Shown here: piece by piece, positions 18,090 to 27,147 of the stretch
Layout: every line of letters starts with the position of its first letter
How positions within the stretch are numbered: the first letter of the stretch is position 1
Origin: Sulfitobacter sabulilitoris
GTDB taxonomy: Bacteria > Pseudomonadota > Alphaproteobacteria > Rhodobacterales > Rhodobacteraceae
Length of the DNA stretch: 64,000 nt
NCBI RefSeq assembly: GCF_005887615.1
Contig: NZ_VANS01000001.1
Location: 979,415 to 1,043,414 of the forward strand
Reading direction: 5' to 3'
Notes under the pieces: generated by a model
Told to the model about the DNA's origin: nothing
Seen by the model: the letters and a program-made list of their open reading frames with translations, nothing else
Database searches by the model: none
Program-made: the position numbers and the translations under genes

Positions 18090-21000
18090 TTATTCCGCAG
18101 CCCTTGCAACCGCGCCACCCCCCGCATTGATCACCGCAAGCAGCTCTTCGCGCCGCTTGGCGGCTTTTTGTTCGTTCGCCATCTTCACTGGACCGAAGCC
18201 CTTGATCTGCATCGGCAATTCGGCCAGCGCGGCGATCGCGTCGCGCGTCGCGTCGGTCAGCTTGGGCAGAACGGCGGCCATGTCGGCCTCGTATTGCCGG
18301 ATCAGCGAACGCTCCATTTTCCGCTCGGCGGTATAGCCGAACACGTCCAGCGGCGTGCCGCGCAGCCGCTTCAGGCCCGCCAGAACGCGCATGGGCCGCT
18401 CCAGCCAGGGGCCGAATTCACGCTTCATCGGGCGCCCGTCGGGCCCCTCTTTCGACAGCATCGGCGGGGCGAGGTGAAAGCTCATCCTGAACTCGCCCTC
18501 GAACTCGGCGCGCGCCTTGTCACGGCTCGACAGCAACAAGCGGGCCACCTCGTATTCGTCCTTGTAGGACAGCAGCTTGTGATACCCGTTGGCCGCGGCC
18601 GCCTTGACGCGCGTGTCGTCGATCTTGGCAAGAAAGGCCTCGTACCGACGCGCCAACCGCTTGCCCTGGTATTCGGTCAGATGCGCCGCGCGGTAGGCGA
18701 TCTTGTCGTCCAGCGATTTCGGCAGTTCGATCACCTTGGGGGACAGAACGGCCTGCGCATCCTTCGGATACAGCACCGCCCAGCGCCCGATCTCAAAGGC
18801 CCGCAGGTTGCGATCCACCGCCGCACCGTTCAGACGAATGGCCTCTTCGATCGCCGCAAGGCTCAGCGGGATAAGCCCGCGCTGCCATGCGCCGCCGAGG
18901 ATCATCATGTTGGAGAAAATCGAATCCCCCAAAACCGCCTTGGCCAGGTCGGACGCATCGAACAAATCGACCCGGTCCTTCAGCCGCGCCTCGAGCGCCA
19001 GGGCCAGCCGGTCGTAGGGCAGTTGAAATTCGGTGTCGCGGGTGAAATCGCCGGTAATGATCTGATGGCTGTTGACCACCGCACCGGTTTTGCCCCGCCG
19101 CGTAAGGCCAAGGGTCTTGGCCCCGGCGCTGACCACCAGATCCCCGCCGATCAACGCGTCGGCCTCGCCGGTGGCGACACGGATTGCACTGATATCGGCG
19201 GGCTTTTCGGCCAGACGGCAGTGGATGTGCACCGCGCCGCCCTTTTGGGCCAGGCCCGCCATTTCCATCATGCCCGCGCCCTTGCCGTCAATCTGCGCGG
19301 CCTGTGCCATCACCGCGCCGATGGTCACGACGCCGGTGCCGCCCACGCCGGTGATCACGACGTTCCACGTGCCATCGATGGCCGGCAGATCGGGTTGCGG
19401 CAGGTCCGGAATCTCGACCTTGGTGGTCGGGTCCTTGCGGATCTTCGCGCCCTCCAACGTCACGAACGACGGGCAGAAACCCTTGACGCAGGAAAAATCC
19501 TTGTTGCACGACGACTGGTCGATGGCGCGCTTGCGGCCCAGTTCGGTTTCCACCGGGACGATGGACACGCAATTCGACTGTACGCCGCAATCGCCGCAAC
19601 CCTCGCAGATGTCGGTGTTGATGAACACGCGCTTGTCCGGGTCGGGAAACAGCCCGCGCTTGCGGCGGCGGCGCTTTTCGGCGGCGCAGGTCTGGACATA
19701 GACGATGGCGCTGACGCCCGGTGTCTCCGCGAATTTCCGCTGCACCTCGTCCAGGTGGGCGCGTTCCTTGACCTCGACCCCGGAAAAGGCGTTCAGGTCC
19801 ACGTCTTCTTTCTCGTCATAGACCACGGCGATATGCGGCACGCCCATCGCCTGCAACTCGCGCACGATCCGCGGCGCATCGAGATCGCCCTCGTTGTGCT
19901 GACCGCCGGTCATCGCAACCGCATCGTTGTAGAGGATCTTGTAGGTGATATTGGTCTTGGCGGCCAAGGCGGCGCGGATCGCCTGCACGCCCGAATGGTT
20001 ATAGGTGCCGTCGCCGATATTCTGGAAAACATGGCTGCGCTTGGAAAACGGCGCCTCGCCGATCCAGTTGGCCCCCTCGCCGCCCATATGGGTAAAGCCG
20101 GTTGTCTCGCGGTCCATCCACTGCACCATGTAGTGGCATCCGATGCCCGCATAGGCGCGGGAGCCGTCGGGCACCTTGGTCGATGTGTTGTGCGGGCAAC
20201 CCGAACAGAAATACGGCAGCCGTGCCGCGATGTCCTCGGCGTTGTCGTTGCGCCGCGCATCCTGCAGCATCGTCAGCCCCGCCTTGATTCCGTCGGTCTC
20301 GCGGCCCTCTTCGATCAGGATGCCTCCCAGTTTTTCTGCGATCATGATGGGGTCGAGCGCGCCGCGCGTCGGGAAAAGCTCCTCGCCGTGCTCCAGCCCC
20401 GCACCGCCGCCCTTGTACCAGCCATAGACCCGGCGGTGCTGGTCGGAAAACAGCGCCTCCTTGATCTGCACTTCGATCAGCTTGCGCTTTTCCTCGACAA
20501 CCACGATCAGGTCCAGCCCTTCGGCCCAGTCGTGAAACCCGTGCATGTCCAGCGGAAAGGTCTGGCCGATCTTGTAGGTCGTGATTCCAAGCCGCTCGGC
20601 CTCGGCCTCATTGATGTTGAGAAGGCTCAGCGCATGCACCAGATCGAGCCAGTTCTTGCCCGCCGCGACAAACCCGATCTTGGCGCCACGCTTGCCCCAG
20701 ACGCGCTTGTCCATCTTGTTGGCGTGGCTGAAGGCTTCGGCCGCAAAGCGTTTGTAGTCGATCATCCGCGCTTCCTGCGCGTGGGGCGTGTCGATCAGGC
20801 GGATGTTCAGCCCGCCCTCCGGGAAATCGAACTCCGGCGTCACGAACGACAGCCGATGCGGATCGCCCGACACCACGCTGGTCGCCTCGACCGTGTCCTT
20901 CATCGTCTTGAGGCCGACCCATAGCCCCGAGAACCGGCTGAGCGCATAGCCGTAAAGCCCGTAGTCCAGGATTTCCTGCACGCCTGCGGGGCTGACCACG

Positions 21001-21506
21001 GGCATGTAGGCATCGACCATCGCCCATTCCGACTGGTGCAGCACGGTCGAGGATTCGCCGGTGTGGTCGTCGCCCATCGCCATCAGCACGCCGCCGTTGG
21101 TCGACGATCCGGCCATGTTGGCATGGCGCATCACGTCGCCCGAGCGGTCGACGCCGGGGCCCTTGCCATACCACAGGCCGAACACGCCGTCGTATTTCCC
21201 CTCGCCGCGCAATTCCGCCTGCTGGCTGCCCCAAAGGGCCGTTGCGGCAAGATCCTCGTTCAATCCCGGTTGAAACGTCACATCCTGCGCCGCGAGGAAT
21301 TTCGCCGCCCGCTCCATCTGCAGATCGACCGCCCCCAGGGGGCTGCCGCGATAGCCGGTCACCAGACCCGCGGTATTCAACCCGGCGGCGCGGTCGCGCT
21401 CCTTTTGCATCAGCATCAGACGCACCAGCGCCTGCGTGCCGTTCAGCAAGACGGTGTCTTTTTCCAGGTCGAACCGATCGTTCAGTGAAATCTTTTGCGT
21501 GCTCAT
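18090..21506 (-). CDS. Indolepyruvate ferredoxin oxidoreductase, fused alpha/beta/gamma
   Basis: Oxidatively decarboxylates aryl 2-oxoacids such as indolepyruvate to acyl-CoA, using thiamine diphosphate and iron-sulfur clusters. The 1138-residue chain combines an N-terminal pyruvate-oxidoreductase-like domain (LVTGYRGSPLGAVD), a TPP-binding part (IGDGTYNHSGVQAIRAAL), a cysteine-rich ferredoxin segment at about 635-685 (DICEGCGDCGVQSNC and CVKGFCPSF) and a C-terminal gamma domain (ITGVGGTGVVTIG). This single-chain layout is typical of aerobic proteobacteria. ATG 21506 has GGGAGG upstream. It is divergent from a lysR gene that probably controls it. Confidence 0.92.
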   Translation of the reverse strand: MSTQKISLNDRFDLEKDTVLLNGTQALVRLMLMQKERDRAAGLNTAGLVTGYRGSPLGAVDLQMERAAKFLAAQDVTFQPGLNEDLAATALWGSQQAELRGEGKYDGVFGLWYGKGPGVDRSGDVMRHANMAGSSTNGGVLMAMGDDHTGESSTVLHQSEWAMVDAYMPVVSPAGVQEILDYGLYGYALSRFSGLWVGLKTMKDTVEATSVVSGDPHRLSFVTPEFDFPEGGLNIRLIDTPHAQEARMIDYKRFAAEAFSHANKMDKRVWGKRGAKIGFVAAGKNWLDLVHALSLLNINEAEAERLGITTYKIGQTFPLDMHGFHDWAEGLDLIVVVEEKRKLIEVQIKEALFSDQHRRVYGWYKGGGAGLEHGEELFPTRGALDPIMIAEKLGGILIEEGRETDGIKAGLTMLQDARRNDNAEDIAARLPYFCSGCPHNTSTKVPDGSRAYAGIGCHYMVQWMDRETTGFTHMGGEGANWIGEAPFSKRSHVFQNIGDGTYNHSGVQAIRAALAAKTNITYKILYNDAVAMTGGQHNEGDLDAPRIVRELQAMGVPHIAVVYDEKEDVDLNAFSGVEVKERAHLDEVQRKFAETPGVSAIVYVQTCAAEKRRRRKRGLFPDPDKRVFINTDICEGCGDCGVQSNCVSIVPVETELGRKRAIDQSSCNKDFSCVKGFCPSFVTLEGAKIRKDPTTKVEIPDLPQPDLPAIDGTWNVVITGVGGTGVVTIGAVMAQAAQIDGKGAGMMEMAGLAQKGGAVHIHCRLAEKPADISAIRVATGEADALIGGDLVVSAGAKTLGLTRRGKTGAVVNSHQIITGDFTRDTEFQLPYDRLALALEARLKDRVDLFDASDLAKAVLGDSIFSNMMILGGAWQRGLIPLSLAAIEEAIRLNGAAVDRNLRAFEIGRWAVLYPKDAQAVLSPKVIELPKSLDDKIAYRAAHLTEYQGKRLARRYEAFLAKIDDTRVKAAAANGYHKLLSYKDEYEVARLLLSSRDKARAEFEGEFRMSFHLAPPMLSKEGPDGRPMKREFGPWLERPMRVLAGLKRLRGTPLDVFGYTAERKMERSLIRQYEADMAAVLPKLTDATRDAIAALAELPMQIKGFGPVKMANEQKAAKRREELLAVINAGGGAVARAAE

Positions 21507-21555
21507 CTCTCGCCTCCCCAGCGGTCGCGTACAGTATCGCATACTTCACGCATAG

Positions 21556-21582
21556 ATATAGGTCACAAAAGCTGACCTGTAT
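21556..21582. promoter_or_regulatory. LysR-type operator between the oxidoreductase and lysR genes
   Basis: Ten-base arms with a single mismatch surround a 7-base centre: AGGTCA at 21560-21565 and TGACCT at 21573-21578 are perfect, with ATAT/GTAT flanks. The core TCA-N7-TGA fits the LysR T-N11-A rule (T at 21563, A at 21575). It lies 54 bases from the oxidoreductase start and about 100 from the lysR start. A second palindrome AGTATCGCATACT is at 21533-21545. Confidence 0.65.
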
Positions 21583-21684
21583 AGGGATAATTTCGCGCCA
21601 CCCCTTCGGTGCGGTGCTCAAGACCCCTATATTTCGGGCGCAGATATCGGTAACACACACGTCACACAGGCCAAGAGACGCATA

Positions 21685-22590
21685 ATGGATTGGGACAAGC
21701 TCAGGATTTTCCACGCAGTTGCCGACGCCGGCAGCCTGACCCATGCGGGCGACAAGCTGAACCTGTCGCAATCCGCGGTCAGCCGCCAGGTGCGCGGGCT
21801 TGAGGAAGCGCTGAACGCCACGCTGTTTCACCGTCACGCGCGCGGGCTGATCCTGACCGAACAGGGCGAGCTTCTGTTCGACGCCACCACGGCCATGTCC
21901 AAGCGGCTCGACACCGCCTCGGCACGGATCCGCGACAGCGAGGAGGAAGTGTTCGGCGAATTGCGCGTGACCACGACCACGGGCTTTGGAACGTTGTGGC
22001 TGGCGCCGCGCCTGCCCAAGCTCTACGAGCAATATCCGGACCTCAAGGTCGATCTGATGCTCGAGGAACGCGTGCTGGACCTGCCCATGCGCGAGGCGGA
22101 TGTCGCCATCCGCATGAAGGAACCCAGCCAAGCCGATCTGATCCGCAAGAAACTGATGACGGTGCGCATGTGTCTCTACGCAACGCCCGACTACCTGGCC
22201 GGCAGCGGCACGCCGCAAGAGCTTGAGGACCTGCGCGACCACCGCCTGATTTGCCAGAACACAGGCAGCGATCAGGTCGGCGCCGGGATGAGCCTGGTGC
22301 AGCACCTGATGACCTACGAGGTGCGGTCGCTTTTGACGGTCAACAATTATTTCGGCGTCCTGCAGGGGGTTCTGCACGACCTGGGGATCGGCGTTCTGCC
22401 CGACTATGTGCAACAGGAATTTCCCGATCTGGTGCAGGTCCTGCCTGAAACCGAATCCGCCGATGTGCCGGTGTTCCTGGCCTATCCGGCAGAATTGCGC
22501 CATTCCAAACGCATCGCGGCCTTCCGCGATTTCGTGCAGGAAGAGATCGTTATGTACCGCAAGCAATTGCGCGCCAAGCAAAACCCCTGA
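21685..22590 (+). CDS. LysR-family transcriptional regulator
   Basis: A 301-residue regulator with an N-terminal winged helix-turn-helix (about 1-60; LRIFHAVADAGSLTHAGDKLNLSQSAVSRQVRGLE) and a periplasmic-binding-like effector domain (about 90-290). It faces the indolepyruvate oxidoreductase gene across a 178-base gap carrying a T-N11-A palindrome, the usual layout for a LysR protein and its target, so aromatic oxoacid or an amino acid derivative is a plausible effector. This is inference from position. Confidence 0.9.
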   Translation: MDWDKLRIFHAVADAGSLTHAGDKLNLSQSAVSRQVRGLEEALNATLFHRHARGLILTEQGELLFDATTAMSKRLDTASARIRDSEEEVFGELRVTTTTGFGTLWLAPRLPKLYEQYPDLKVDLMLEERVLDLPMREADVAIRMKEPSQADLIRKKLMTVRMCLYATPDYLAGSGTPQELEDLRDHRLICQNTGSDQVGAGMSLVQHLMTYEVRSLLTVNNYFGVLQGVLHDLGIGVLPDYVQQEFPDLVQVLPETESADVPVFLAYPAELRHSKRIAAFRDFVQEEIVMYRKQLRAKQNP

Positions 22591-22702
22591 CCGGTCCGTC
22601 GCCGGACGCCCGCAAGCCATGCAGAAAATGCATAGCGGACATGCTGGCGAAGGTTCAGAAACTGCCTTGATCCACGGCACGACGCCACCTATTTCACCTA
22701 TC
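22591..22702. other. Gap after lysR, no gene seen
   Basis: This first part of the 330-base gap between lysR and the next gene holds no open frame with a start signal and no strong structure. The structured part follows at 22703-22782. The remaining bases to 22920 contain only the ribosome site (GGGAGAAAGG) of the secreted-protein gene. Confidence 0.4.
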
Positions 22703-22782
22703 GAAGGCGCAGGTCACCTCGGGTGGCGCGCCTTCAACCTCCCTGTTGGACTTGGCCGGGCCTTTGCGCCCGGTCTTTTTTT
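22703..22782 (+). ncRNA. Candidate structured small RNA 3' part with terminator
   Basis: Three consecutive hairpins end in a T-run. First, a long stem at 22703-22735: GAAGGCGC pairs with GCGCCTTC and, inside it, GTCACC with GGTGGC around a 3-base loop, with a 2-base bulge. Second, CAAC/GTTG at 22735-22748 displays CTCCCT in its loop, an anti-Shine-Dalgarno-like sequence. Third, GGCCGGGC/GCCCGGTC at 22754-22775 followed by seven T is a textbook terminator. It lies 112-192 bases past the lysR stop, so it may be an independent small RNA or the lysR 3' end. Confidence 0.4.
22754..22782 (+). terminator. Rho-independent terminator
   Basis: CCGGGC at 22756-22761 and GCCCGG at 22768-22773, extended by one wobble and one G-C pair, form an 8-bp stem with loop CTTTGC, followed by TTTTTTT. 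It ends either lysR messages or the candidate small RNA. Confidence 0.85.
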
Positions 22783-22920
22783 GCCCGCACCCCGTCACGC
22801 GAAGAGCGAGGCCAGGGCGCGCCCTTGCCTGGGTCGGGTCCAAATTGCCGAAAGTTCGGAACCAGCAGCGCAACCGGTCCGTTAAGTTCCCAGATCCCTG
22901 ACGGGAGAAAGGTACAAGAC

Positions 22921-23448
22921 ATGACAGGTTTGAATTTCCTCAAGACCAGCGCCATCGTCGCGCTGATGGCCACCCCCGCCGCCGCAAGCGACAGCGCGAC
23001 CGACGTGGTCGGCAACTCGCCCAGCGTGACGGAAGGCGGCAACATGAATGTTGCGGCGTCTGACCGTGGCTACACATACGACACCAATTCGCCGCAGATC
23101 ACCGACGGCCGGGCCGAGGCGGACGACACCATGATCAACATGTCCCGCGACAAGTTCATGATGCTGACCAACGCCAAGGGCGATCCGGTCGTGCTGGCCG
23201 ACGGCACGACTGTCGGCACCGTGCAATCGGTCGGCATCGACGCCGAGGGCAACAGTGAGATCGTCGTCGCCCTGTCCGACACCACAAAGATCGGCGCGGA
23301 CGAACTGGTCGTGACCGCCACGCCGGACAACATCAACTTCCGCGATGGGTCGATGTATCTGATGGTCACCGAAGATTCGCTTTACAACCGCACGCGCTCC
23401 GACCTGGTGCGCAGCGGCAAGGGACGCACATCGGTATACCTCGACTGA
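22921..23448 (+). CDS. Secreted PRC-barrel-like protein
   Basis: 175 residues from ATG 22921, preceded by GGGAGAAAGG. A signal peptide of about 22 residues (MTGLNFLKTSAIVALMATPAAAS) indicates periplasmic export. The mature part has a disordered, Asn/Asp-rich stretch and then a beta-rich core at about 75-150 (VLADGTTVGTVQSVGIDAEGNSEIVVALS) that resembles a PRC-barrel. Function unknown. The frame is open further upstream to 22723, but that region carries the terminator and no start signal. Confidence 0.7.
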   Translation: MTGLNFLKTSAIVALMATPAAASDSATDVVGNSPSVTEGGNMNVAASDRGYTYDTNSPQITDGRAEADDTMINMSRDKFMMLTNAKGDPVVLADGTTVGTVQSVGIDAEGNSEIVVALSDTTKIGADELVVTATPDNINFRDGSMYLMVTEDSLYNRTRSDLVRSGKGRTSVYLD

Positions 23449-23457
23449 AGATTGCGT

Positions 23458-23489
23458 TTTTGCCCGGCGCCGTCTGGCCCCGGGCAAAA
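23458..23489. terminator. Perfect 10-bp inverted repeat after the secreted-protein gene
   Basis: TTTTGCCCGG at 23458-23467 and CCGGGCAAAA at 23480-23489 flank a 12-base loop, 10 bases after the stop codon. The T-rich side precedes the stem rather than following it, so it is not a standard terminator; it could protect the 3' end or be a DNA-level site. Confidence 0.4.
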
Positions 23490-23632
23490 CCATGCGGCGG
23501 GTCGCGTTTCCTTACCTCGGGCGCGGCCCGTTTGCATGTCTGGCCCTGCGCATCGCACCGCTTTGCCCCTTTCAGTCGCATCCGGCATGTTCTACATAAC
23601 CCCCATCATTCGCCAGGGGGGACAATCGGTCC

Positions 23633-25792
23633 ATGCAAGAGCCAGCCATCACACCGGATCTGATCGCCAGCCACGGGCTCAGCGATGCCGAGTACCAGCG
23701 CATTCTCGAGATCGTCGGCCGCACGCCCACCTTCACCGAGCTGGGTATCTTTTCGGCCATGTGGAACGAGCATTGTTCCTACAAATCCTCGAAAAAGTGG
23801 CTGCGCACCCTGCCCACCGACGGGCCACAGGTGATCTGCGGCCCGGGCGAGAACGCGGGCGTCGTCGACATCGGCGACGGGCAGGCCGTCGTGTTCAAGA
23901 TGGAAAGCCACAACCACCCGTCCTACATCGAGCCCTACCAAGGCGCGGCCACGGGCGTGGGCGGCATCCTGCGGGACGTCTTCACCATGGGCGCACGCCC
24001 CATCGCGGCGATGAATTCGCTTAGCTTCGGCGATCCGTCGCATCCCAAGACACGACGGCTGGTAAATGGCGTCGTCGAGGGGATCGGCGGTTACGGCAAC
24101 TGCTTTGGCGTGCCCACGGTCGGCGGCGAAGTGCGGTTCGATCCCGCCTACAACGGCAACTGCCTCGTGAACGCCTTTGCCGCCGGTCTGGCGGACGCGG
24201 ACAAGATCTTCTACTCTGCCGCCTCGGGCGTCGGAATGCCGGTCGTCTACCTCGGGGCCAAGACCGGCCGCGACGGCGTCGGCGGCGCCACGATGGCCAG
24301 CGCCGAATTCGACGACACGATCGAAGAAAAACGCCCCACAGTGCAGGTCGGCGACCCCTTCACCGAAAAGCGGCTGATGGAGGCCACGCTGGAGCTTATG
24401 CGCACCGGGGCCGTCATCTCCATCCAGGACATGGGAGCCGCCGGCCTGACCTGTTCGGCGGTGGAAATGGGGGACAAGGGCAATCTTGGCGTTCGGCTCG
24501 ACCTCGAAAACGTTCCCGTACGCGAAGAGAACATGACCGCCTACGAGATGATGCTGTCGGAAAGCCAGGAACGCATGCTGATGGTGCTGCGCCCCGAACT
24601 GGAGGCCGAAGCCAAGGCGGTGTTCGACAAATGGGACCTTGATTTCGCCATCGTCGGCGAAACCATCGCCGAAGATCGGTTCCTGATCGTCCACAACGGC
24701 GAGATCAAGGCGGATCTGCCGCTCAAGACCCTGGCCGGGACGGCCCCCGAATACGACCGCCCCTGGACCGAAACGCCGCCCGCAAAGCCGTTGGTCGCCG
24801 TAGACGACGTGAACCCCGTCGACGGGTTGCGCGCGCTGATTTCCAGCCCGAACTACGCGGGCAAGCAATGGGTGTACGAACAATACGACACCATGGTGAT
24901 GGGCGACACCGCGCGCACGCCCGGCCTTGGCGCGGGCATCGTGCGCGTGCATGGCACCGACAAGGCGCTGGCCTTCACGTCAGACGTGACACCGCGCTAC
25001 GTCAAGGCGAACCCGATCGAGGGCGGCAAGCAGGCCGTGGCCGAAGCCTATCGCAACCTGTGTGCCGTGGGCGCGCGACCGCTGGCCACCACCGACAACC
25101 TCAACTTCGGCAACCCCGAAAAGCCCGAGATCATGGGCCAGTTCGTCGGCGCGATCCAGGGCATCGGTATGGCCGTGTCGGTGCTGGACATGCCGATCGT
25201 GTCCGGCAACGTATCGCTGTATAACGAAACCGACGGTACGGCGATCCTGCCGACGCCGACCATCGGCGCGGTCGGCCTGCTGGATGACGTCGCACAGATC
25301 ATCGGCTGTGACGTGCGCGATGGCCATGTGGCGCTGGTGCTGGGCGACACCAAGGGGCACCTTGGCCAATCCGCCCTGCTGGCGCTGGTCCATGGCCGGG
25401 CAGAGGGTGACGCGCCTCCCGTCGATCTGGCCGCCGAACTGGCGCATGGCGAATTCGTCCGCGCCAACCGCGATCTGATCCGGGCATGTACGGACCTCAG
25501 CGATGGCGGCCTGGCGTTGGCGGCTTTCGAGATGGCAGAGCGCGCGGGCGTCGGCATTCAGATCGACACCGACCTCACGCCGGACCTGTTCGGCGAGGAC
25601 CAGGCGCGCTACCTGATCGCCTGCAACTTCGACCAGGCCGAGGCGCTGATGAGTGCCGCCTCGAAGGCGGGCGTGCCGTTGACATATGTCGGCAAATTCG
25701 GCGGCGACGCAGTGCGCTTTGGCGCCTTCGACGCGCCGCTGGCGGATCTGGCGGCGGTCTATCGCGGCAGTTTCGCCGCCGCCGTCGCCTGA
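23633..25792 (+). CDS. purL: Phosphoribosylformylglycinamidine synthase, small-type PurL
   Basis: ATP-dependent amidation of FGAR to FGAM in purine synthesis, working with separate PurS and PurQ subunits (not in this window). The 719-residue length is that of the small PurL type. Landmarks include [15 protein letters not shown] with the active-site His, [31 protein letters not shown], and the repeated half with [20 protein letters not shown] and [16 protein letters not shown]. purF lies elsewhere in the window at 46405. Confidence 0.97.
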   Translation: MQEPAITPDLIASHGLSDAEYQRILEIVGRTPTFTELGIFSAMWNEHCSYKSSKKWLRTLPTDGPQVICGPGENAGVVDIGDGQAVVFKMESHNHPSYIEPYQGAATGVGGILRDVFTMGARPIAAMNSLSFGDPSHPKTRRLVNGVVEGIGGYGNCFGVPTVGGEVRFDPAYNGNCLVNAFAAGLADADKIFYSAASGVGMPVVYLGAKTGRDGVGGATMASAEFDDTIEEKRPTVQVGDPFTEKRLMEATLELMRTGAVISIQDMGAAGLTCSAVEMGDKGNLGVRLDLENVPVREENMTAYEMMLSESQERMLMVLRPELEAEAKAVFDKWDLDFAIVGETIAEDRFLIVHNGEIKADLPLKTLAGTAPEYDRPWTETPPAKPLVAVDDVNPVDGLRALISSPNYAGKQWVYEQYDTMVMGDTARTPGLGAGIVRVHGTDKALAFTSDVTPRYVKANPIEGGKQAVAEAYRNLCAVGARPLATTDNLNFGNPEKPEIMGQFVGAIQGIGMAVSVLDMPIVSGNVSLYNETDGTAILPTPTIGAVGLLDDVAQIIGCDVRDGHVALVLGDTKGHLGQSALLALVHGRAEGDAPPVDLAAELAHGEFVRANRDLIRACTDLSDGGLALAAFEMAERAGVGIQIDTDLTPDLFGEDQARYLIACNFDQAEALMSAASKAGVPLTYVGKFGGDAVRFGAFDAPLADLAAVYRGSFAAAVA

Positions 25793-25794
25793 GA

Positions 25795-25829
25795 ACAGGG
25801 TCCCCGCGGCACTGCGGGGATCAACCTGT
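25795..25829. terminator. Bidirectional hairpin between purL and the VWA gene
   Basis: CCCCGC at 25802-25807 pairs with GCGGGG at 25814-25819, extended by a T-A pair and by ACAGG/CCTGT further out. It sits between two convergent genes and covers the VWA gene stop codon. There is no T-run. Confidence 0.5.
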
Positions 25830-27083
25830 CATGCTGCGCAGCAAGCGGTCTTTCTCGCCCTGGTCGTCGCGCTTTGAAATCACCCGCGCCAGATCTTCGA
25901 GCGAGGCGATGGAATGGCCGGCGCGGAAACTGTCCACATGCGGCAGCATCGCGGCGATGCCCCGCGCCTTGGGGGCGAAGCCATCCCAGCGCAACAGCGG
26001 GTTGAGCCAGATCAGCCGCCGCGACGACAGGTGCAGCCGCTCCATCTGATGCGCCAGTTCATCGGGTGCATCCCGGTCCAGACCGTCGGTGATCAGCAAG
26101 ACGACCGCGCCCTGCCCCATGACGCGCCGCGACCAGTCGCGGTTGAAGGTGGCAAGGCACGATCCGATTCGCGTGCCGCCTTCCCAATCCTGCGCCTCCG
26201 CCCCGGCGGCGGCCAGCGCCGCATCCACGTCGCGCTGCGCCAGGTGGCGGGTGATGTTCGTCAGCCGGGTGCCGAAGGTAAAGGCGTGAACCTTGGCCCA
26301 GCCCGCGCCCTTGGCATTGCTGACCGCATGCAGGAAATGCAGCACCACGCGGGAATACTGGCTCATCGATCCGGAGATGTCGCACAGCACCACCAGGTTG
26401 GGCCAGCGCGGGCGCGCCTGCTTGAGCTTGATCTGGTGCATCTCGCCGCCCTGCCGCATCGCCGCGCGCAGGGTGCGCGCCGTATCGACCCGGTGGCCCG
26501 CGTGGCTGGCCACCGTGCGGCGCGAGGCGATCGGCTCCACCGGAAGGCGCATCCGCGCGAGCATCCGCTTGGCGGCCGCCATCTCCGCCGTGCTCATCTG
26601 TTCGAAATCGAGGCTGCGCAGACGCTCCTCGCCCGACATCGTCAGACTGGCATCCACGACGATCTCGGTCTCCTCCTCGCGGGGCTCCGGCTCTTCGACC
26701 TGCGGCGGCGCCTCCGCCCCGTCGAGCAGCGCCTCGGCCGCGCGTTTCTGGCCCGCCTCCGCCGCGCGTTCCTCCTGAACGCCGCGCACCGCCGGCAGCA
26801 TCGCGGCCATCATATGTTCGAGATAGCGGGGATCGCGCCAATAGAGGCGAAAGATCTGCCCAAAGACCTGCCGGTGTTCGGGCCGGTTCACGAAACAGGC
26901 ATGCAACGTCCAGTAGAAATCGCGCTTGTCGGTAAAACCGGCCGCCTGCACCGCGCGGATGGCGTCGATCACCCGCCCCGGCCCGATGGGCAGGCCCGCA
27001 CGGCGCAGCGCCCGCGCGAAATGCGTGATGTTCCCCGCAAGCTTGGGGTTTTCGGGCAGATCCAGAGGAGCGTATTCTACCAC
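25821..27083 (-). CDS. VWA-domain protein, CoxE family
   Basis: A cytosolic von Willebrand A-type protein that usually partners a MoxR AAA ATPase, and such pairs act in metal-cofactor insertion or complex assembly. I choose GTG 27083 (MVEYAPLDLPENPKLAGNI, 420 residues) because the longer frame would run through the intergenic repeat into moxR. The N-terminal half is helical and charged (EEPEPREEETEIVVDASL); the VWA domain starts near residue 225 with the MIDAS motif CDISGSMSQYS and later TDGLDRDAPDEL. The moxR-type gene lies 64 bases upstream on the same strand. Confidence 0.88.
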   Translation of the reverse strand: MVEYAPLDLPENPKLAGNITHFARALRRAGLPIGPGRVIDAIRAVQAAGFTDKRDFYWTLHACFVNRPEHRQVFGQIFRLYWRDPRYLEHMMAAMLPAVRGVQEERAAEAGQKRAAEALLDGAEAPPQVEEPEPREEETEIVVDASLTMSGEERLRSLDFEQMSTAEMAAAKRMLARMRLPVEPIASRRTVASHAGHRVDTARTLRAAMRQGGEMHQIKLKQARPRWPNLVVLCDISGSMSQYSRVVLHFLHAVSNAKGAGWAKVHAFTFGTRLTNITRHLAQRDVDAALAAAGAEAQDWEGGTRIGSCLATFNRDWSRRVMGQGAVVLLITDGLDRDAPDELAHQMERLHLSSRRLIWLNPLLRWDGFAPKARGIAAMLPHVDSFRAGHSIASLEDLARVISKRDDQGEKDRLLRSMTG

Positions 27084-27093
27084 CTGTCGCACC

Positions 27094-27144
27094 CTGGGGG
27101 TTTTGCACCCCCAGACCCCCGCAGGATATTTCCGAACACAAGAA
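27094..27144. repeat. Intergenic hairpin plus GGATATTTC repeat
   Basis: CTGGGGG at 27094-27100 pairs with CCCCCAG at 27108-27114, followed by CCCCCGCAGGATATTTCCGAAC and AAGAAG. The second half matches the core seen at 56481-56504 on the other strand (GGATATTTC, GAACA, AGAAG in the same spacing). It lies in the gap between the MoxR and VWA genes. Confidence 0.6.
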
Positions 27145-27147
27145 GCA

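Noticed and set aside
18168-20924. 918-codon plus-strand frame opposite the indolepyruvate oxidoreductase
   Set aside because: Same shadow effect; no recognisable motif, and the oxidoreductase on the other strand has clear TPP and cysteine motifs.
22723-22920. Upstream extension of the secreted protein gene
   Set aside because: It would read through a strong terminator, and the ATG at 22921 has a good ribosome site followed by a signal peptide.
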